Position numbers and translations under genes: made by a program
Shown: positions 61,560 to 64,000 of the stretch, in pieces
Numbering within the stretch: the first letter of the stretch is position 1
Layout of the letters: each line of letters opens with the position of its first letter
NCBI GenBank assembly: GCA_003215725.1
Contig: QCJX01000005.1
Location: forward strand, 1 to 64,000
From: Prochlorococcus sp. AG-409-I11
GTDB taxonomy: Bacteria; Cyanobacteriota; Cyanobacteriia; PCC-6307; Cyanobiaceae
Direction of reading: 5' to 3'
Length of the DNA stretch: 64,000 nt
Notes under the pieces: generated by a model
What the model was told of the DNA's origin: nothing
The model's input: only the letters and a program-made list of their open reading frames with translations
Database searches by the model: none

Positions 61560-62882
61560 CTAAGGATTAACTTTACGTACTTGGTTACCTATGTCTTGAC
61601 GATATCTGATGCCCTCAAAGTCAACCATATTCATACCCTTATAGGCTAATTCGAAAGCATCATCAAAGCTTTTACCTTGCGCTACTACAGCTAAAACTCT
61701 TCCTCCATCAGTGACTAATTGCCCTTTAATATTCTTCTTGGTTCCTGCATGAAATAGTTGTAGCGATTTTTTAAACTCAAGATTGATGAATAGTTGGTCT
61801 CCTTTTCTTGGAGACTCTGGATAACCTGACGAGGCGGCAACAACACATGCACTGCAGCTATTCTTTATAGATAAACTAGGTGCAATATCTAACCTTCCTA
61901 TTGCACAAGCCTGTAAAACACGAGCTAACTCTGGGCCTAAAAGAGGCATCAGAGTTTGGCATTCTGGATCACCGAAACGACAATTAAATTCAATTACTTT
62001 TGCTCCTGTATTAGTGATCATTAACCCTGCATAAATCACTCCTCGGTAATTTATTCCTCTTTTGTTTAGTTCTTTTAAAGTTGGGTTAAGGATAGATCTT
62101 TGAATATCAACAAGGTCCTTTTTTGAAAGGAGTGGTGCGGGTGCATAGGCGCCCATTCCCCCTGTGTTGGGGCCTTTGTCTCCTTCTTTTAGTCTTTTAT
62201 GATCTTGTGCAGTAGGTAAAAGGACAAATCTCTCGCCATCACAAAGTGCAAAAACAGAAACTTCTGGACCATTTAAACGCTCTTCTAAAACAACTGTTTC
62301 CCCAGCAATTCCAAATTTCCCGTCAAAGGCTTCTTGAATAGCTTTCTTTGTTTCTTCTAATGTTTCTGGGACGGTGACACCTTTGCCAGCAGCCAGACCG
62401 TCGGCTTTTACAACGAGTGGTTTTTGTACTTTGTTTAGAACTTTGATGCCTGATTCAATTGATGTGATAGTCCAGTGGTGAGCAGTTGGAACACCTGCTT
62501 TGCTCATTAATTCTTTTGCCCACTCTTTACTTGCTTCTAGAAGAGCACCATTAGCGTTTGGCCCGAAAACTGATAATCCAGCTGCTCGCAACTTGTCTGC
62601 AAGCCCTGCTGCCAATGGTGCTTCTGGACCAATAACTATCAAGTCAATATCTTTATCGAGACTGGTCTTAATAAGTTGTTCTACATCTGTTTCTTTAATG
62701 TGAAGTTGAGTACATCCTGAGTGAAAGGCTGTGCCTCCATTCCCTGGTGCTACAAAAACAGCCTCAACTCCAGTGCTTTTTTGTAAAGCCCACGCAAGGG
62801 AATTCTCACGACCTCCATTGCCCACTACAAGAATTTTCTTTAACCTTGGAAGTGATTGCTCAAAAGTCTCTGTGATATTCAT
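61560..62882 (-). CDS. purD: phosphoribosylamine-glycine ligase
   Basis: 440 residues of the ATP-grasp fold. PurD joins glycine to phosphoribosylamine, step two of purine synthesis. KILVVGNGGRENSLAWALQK is the N-terminal motif, VVKADGLAAGKGVTV (about 154-168) the ATP-grasp glycine loop, and EFNCRFGDPECQTLMPLLGP (about 291-310) the metal-binding strand. It is oppositely oriented to purC, with 186 bases between their starts. Confidence 0.95.
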   Translation of the reverse strand: MNITETFEQSLPRLKKILVVGNGGRENSLAWALQKSTGVEAVFVAPGNGGTAFHSGCTQLHIKETDVEQLIKTSLDKDIDLIVIGPEAPLAAGLADKLRAAGLSVFGPNANGALLEASKEWAKELMSKAGVPTAHHWTITSIESGIKVLNKVQKPLVVKADGLAAGKGVTVPETLEETKKAIQEAFDGKFGIAGETVVLEERLNGPEVSVFALCDGERFVLLPTAQDHKRLKEGDKGPNTGGMGAYAPAPLLSKKDLVDIQRSILNPTLKELNKRGINYRGVIYAGLMITNTGAKVIEFNCRFGDPECQTLMPLLGPELARVLQACAIGRLDIAPSLSIKNSCSACVVAASSGYPESPRKGDQLFINLEFKKSLQLFHAGTKKNIKGQLVTDGGRVLAVVAQGKSFDDAFELAYKGMNMVDFEGIRYRQDIGNQVRKVNP

Positions 62883-63068
62883 TGAAGGAAAATGCTTTTG
62901 CTGAGTTGGGAGTGAAAAAGTGCTTCGTTCAGTTGGTTTTAATGCTGTCTATCAATTTTGTTGAATTTAAGGGGAATACATTTTGGCTCCCTAACTATTT
63001 TTTTGCTTGGGTTCCCAAAACTTGCTTGTAGTACCAAGCTAGGGCTTAGTAGTTTTTCCATCTAATTC

Positions 63069-63812
63069 TTGAAAAGGGTCCTAATGAAACCAGATCACGG
63101 TCCCCTGATATACGAAGGCAAGGCCAAAAGGATTTTTTCAACAGCTAATCCTGACCAGGTATTAGTTCACTTTAAGAACGACGCTACAGCTTTTAATGCT
63201 CAAAAGCATCAGGAGTTTGATGGCAAAGGTGCTTTGAATTGCCAAATTTCATCAGCTATCTTTGAAATGCTAAAAGCAGAAGGCGTTCCTACCCATTACT
63301 TGGGATTAATTTCAGAGGATTGGTTGCTTGCTCAAAAAGTTGATGTCATTCCCCTTGAAGTTGTTATTCGCAATGTTGCCACTGGATCTTTATGTAGAGA
63401 GACCCCAATCAATGAAGGGATTGAGCTGTCTCCGCCTTTACTGGATCTTTATTATAAAGATGATCAATTAGGAGACCCTTTACTTACGGAAGCGAGATTG
63501 AAGTTATTGCAATTGATAACTTCAGATCAAAGGAAAGGAATTGAGAGTCTTGCTCGTAGGGTTAATGAGCTTTTGACGAGTTTCTTTCTTAATATTGATT
63601 TGCTTCTAGTGGATTTCAAGTTGGAATTAGGGGTTAATTGCGAAGGCCAATTGTTGATCGCTGATGAAATTAGTCCTGATACTTGCAGGATATGGGATAA
63701 ACGCAATCTAGACTCCGAAGCTCGAATCCTTGATAAGGATCGCTTCAGGAAGGGACTTGGTGGGTTAACCGAAGGCTACGGTCAGATCTTAAAACGTATA
63801 CAAGGTGTCTGA
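63069..63812 (+). CDS. purC: SAICAR synthase
   Basis: 247 residues. Phosphoribosylaminoimidazole-succinocarboxamide synthase in de novo purine synthesis: [20 protein letters not shown] (about 11-30), [37 protein letters not shown] and [10 protein letters not shown] are all present. Start ATG 63087 ([12 protein letters not shown]) is an alternative, because the frame from 63069 (TTG or ATG) only adds six residues. Confidence 0.95.
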   Translation: MKRVLMKPDHGPLIYEGKAKRIFSTANPDQVLVHFKNDATAFNAQKHQEFDGKGALNCQISSAIFEMLKAEGVPTHYLGLISEDWLLAQKVDVIPLEVVIRNVATGSLCRETPINEGIELSPPLLDLYYKDDQLGDPLLTEARLKLLQLITSDQRKGIESLARRVNELLTSFFLNIDLLLVDFKLELGVNCEGQLLIADEISPDTCRIWDKRNLDSEARILDKDRFRKGLGGLTEGYGQILKRIQGV

Positions 63813-63879
63813 GCTAAATCACAAAACTGCAGTTAATGTCAATGCAAGTTTGCGGCATCAATAGTCGGACCTTTTATTT

Positions 63880-64000
63880 ATGACAGGACTTTCTTCTCAA
63901 GCTGCAATAGGATTATTTCGTAAGGGAGCATATGGCTTGGCTGTATTGCTTCCTTTGGCTGCAAGTGCTGTTGAAGCAAAGCCTATCTTTTATCAAGAAA
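63880..64000 (+). CDS. N-terminus of an Omp85/BamA-like outer-membrane protein (partial)
   Basis: Only 40 codons are inside the window: MTGLSSQAAIGLFRKGAYGL, then a hydrophobic signal-like stretch LAVLLPLAASAVEAKP. The assignment to Omp85/BamA rests on the usual purC neighbour in picocyanobacteria and on the signal peptide; no domain is visible yet. It runs off the right edge. Confidence 0.4.
   Translation, partial: MTGLSSQAAIGLFRKGAYGLAVLLPLAASAVEAKPIFYQE

Overview
The window reads as a chromosome segment of a marine picocyanobacterium, most probably a non-high-light (low-light-adapted) Prochlorococcus. The evidence is a stand-alone pcb chlorophyll a/b antenna gene, kaiB-kaiC without kaiA beside rplU-rpmA, an nblS-type histidine kinase next to kaiC and purD, AT-rich spacers, and many very small genes of cyanobacterial hypothetical families (DUF4278, DUF3721, DUF2862, DUF1499). 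A nitrite-assimilation island (nirA and a formate/nitrite transporter) argues against the reduced high-light lineages. The genus is an inference from gene content; no 16S or marker alignment was possible.

The window has two halves. From 1 to about 44400 the DNA is accessory-like. Short hypothetical genes are separated by long spacers and interrupted by functional modules. These are sbtA-sbtB (bicarbonate uptake, about 2.5-3.8 kb), a desaturase, a structured leader RNA with a 59-aa gene (7.28-7.61 kb), a DUF3721/decapeptide-repeat cluster (8.8-9.75 kb), a ferredoxin/metallo-beta-lactamase fusion, znuC-zur-znuB with a Zur-type operator (16.9-19 kb), three transporter or channel genes (23.8-27.7 kb), the nirA operon (29.4-33 kb), rubredoxin and pcb (38.7 kb). 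From about 44.5 kb to the end the region is housekeeping and dense: murD, tRNA-Val, an S4-domain protein, serA, prmA, petF, rnz, spoIID-like, truB, rpmA, rplU, kaiB, kaiC, nblS, purD, purC and the start of an Omp85-like gene.

The genes fit an oligotrophic phototroph that takes up bicarbonate (SbtA/SbtB), nitrite and zinc under tight control, harvests light with Pcb, and times its day with a KaiA-less KaiBC hourglass.

The most interesting non-coding signal is the leader at 7280-7346. It can fold into a three-way junction whose two hairpin loops are exactly complementary, and its closing stem runs into the ribosome binding site of a small basic protein. Other items are a TTG-started 33-aa gene whose Shine-Dalgarno matches the 16S 3' end over 11 bases, a frameshifted decapeptide-repeat/DUF3721 gene, a Fur-box-like perfect inverted repeat at 1013-1050, two tandem inverted repeats at 51.5 kb, and several genuine genes under 60 residues.
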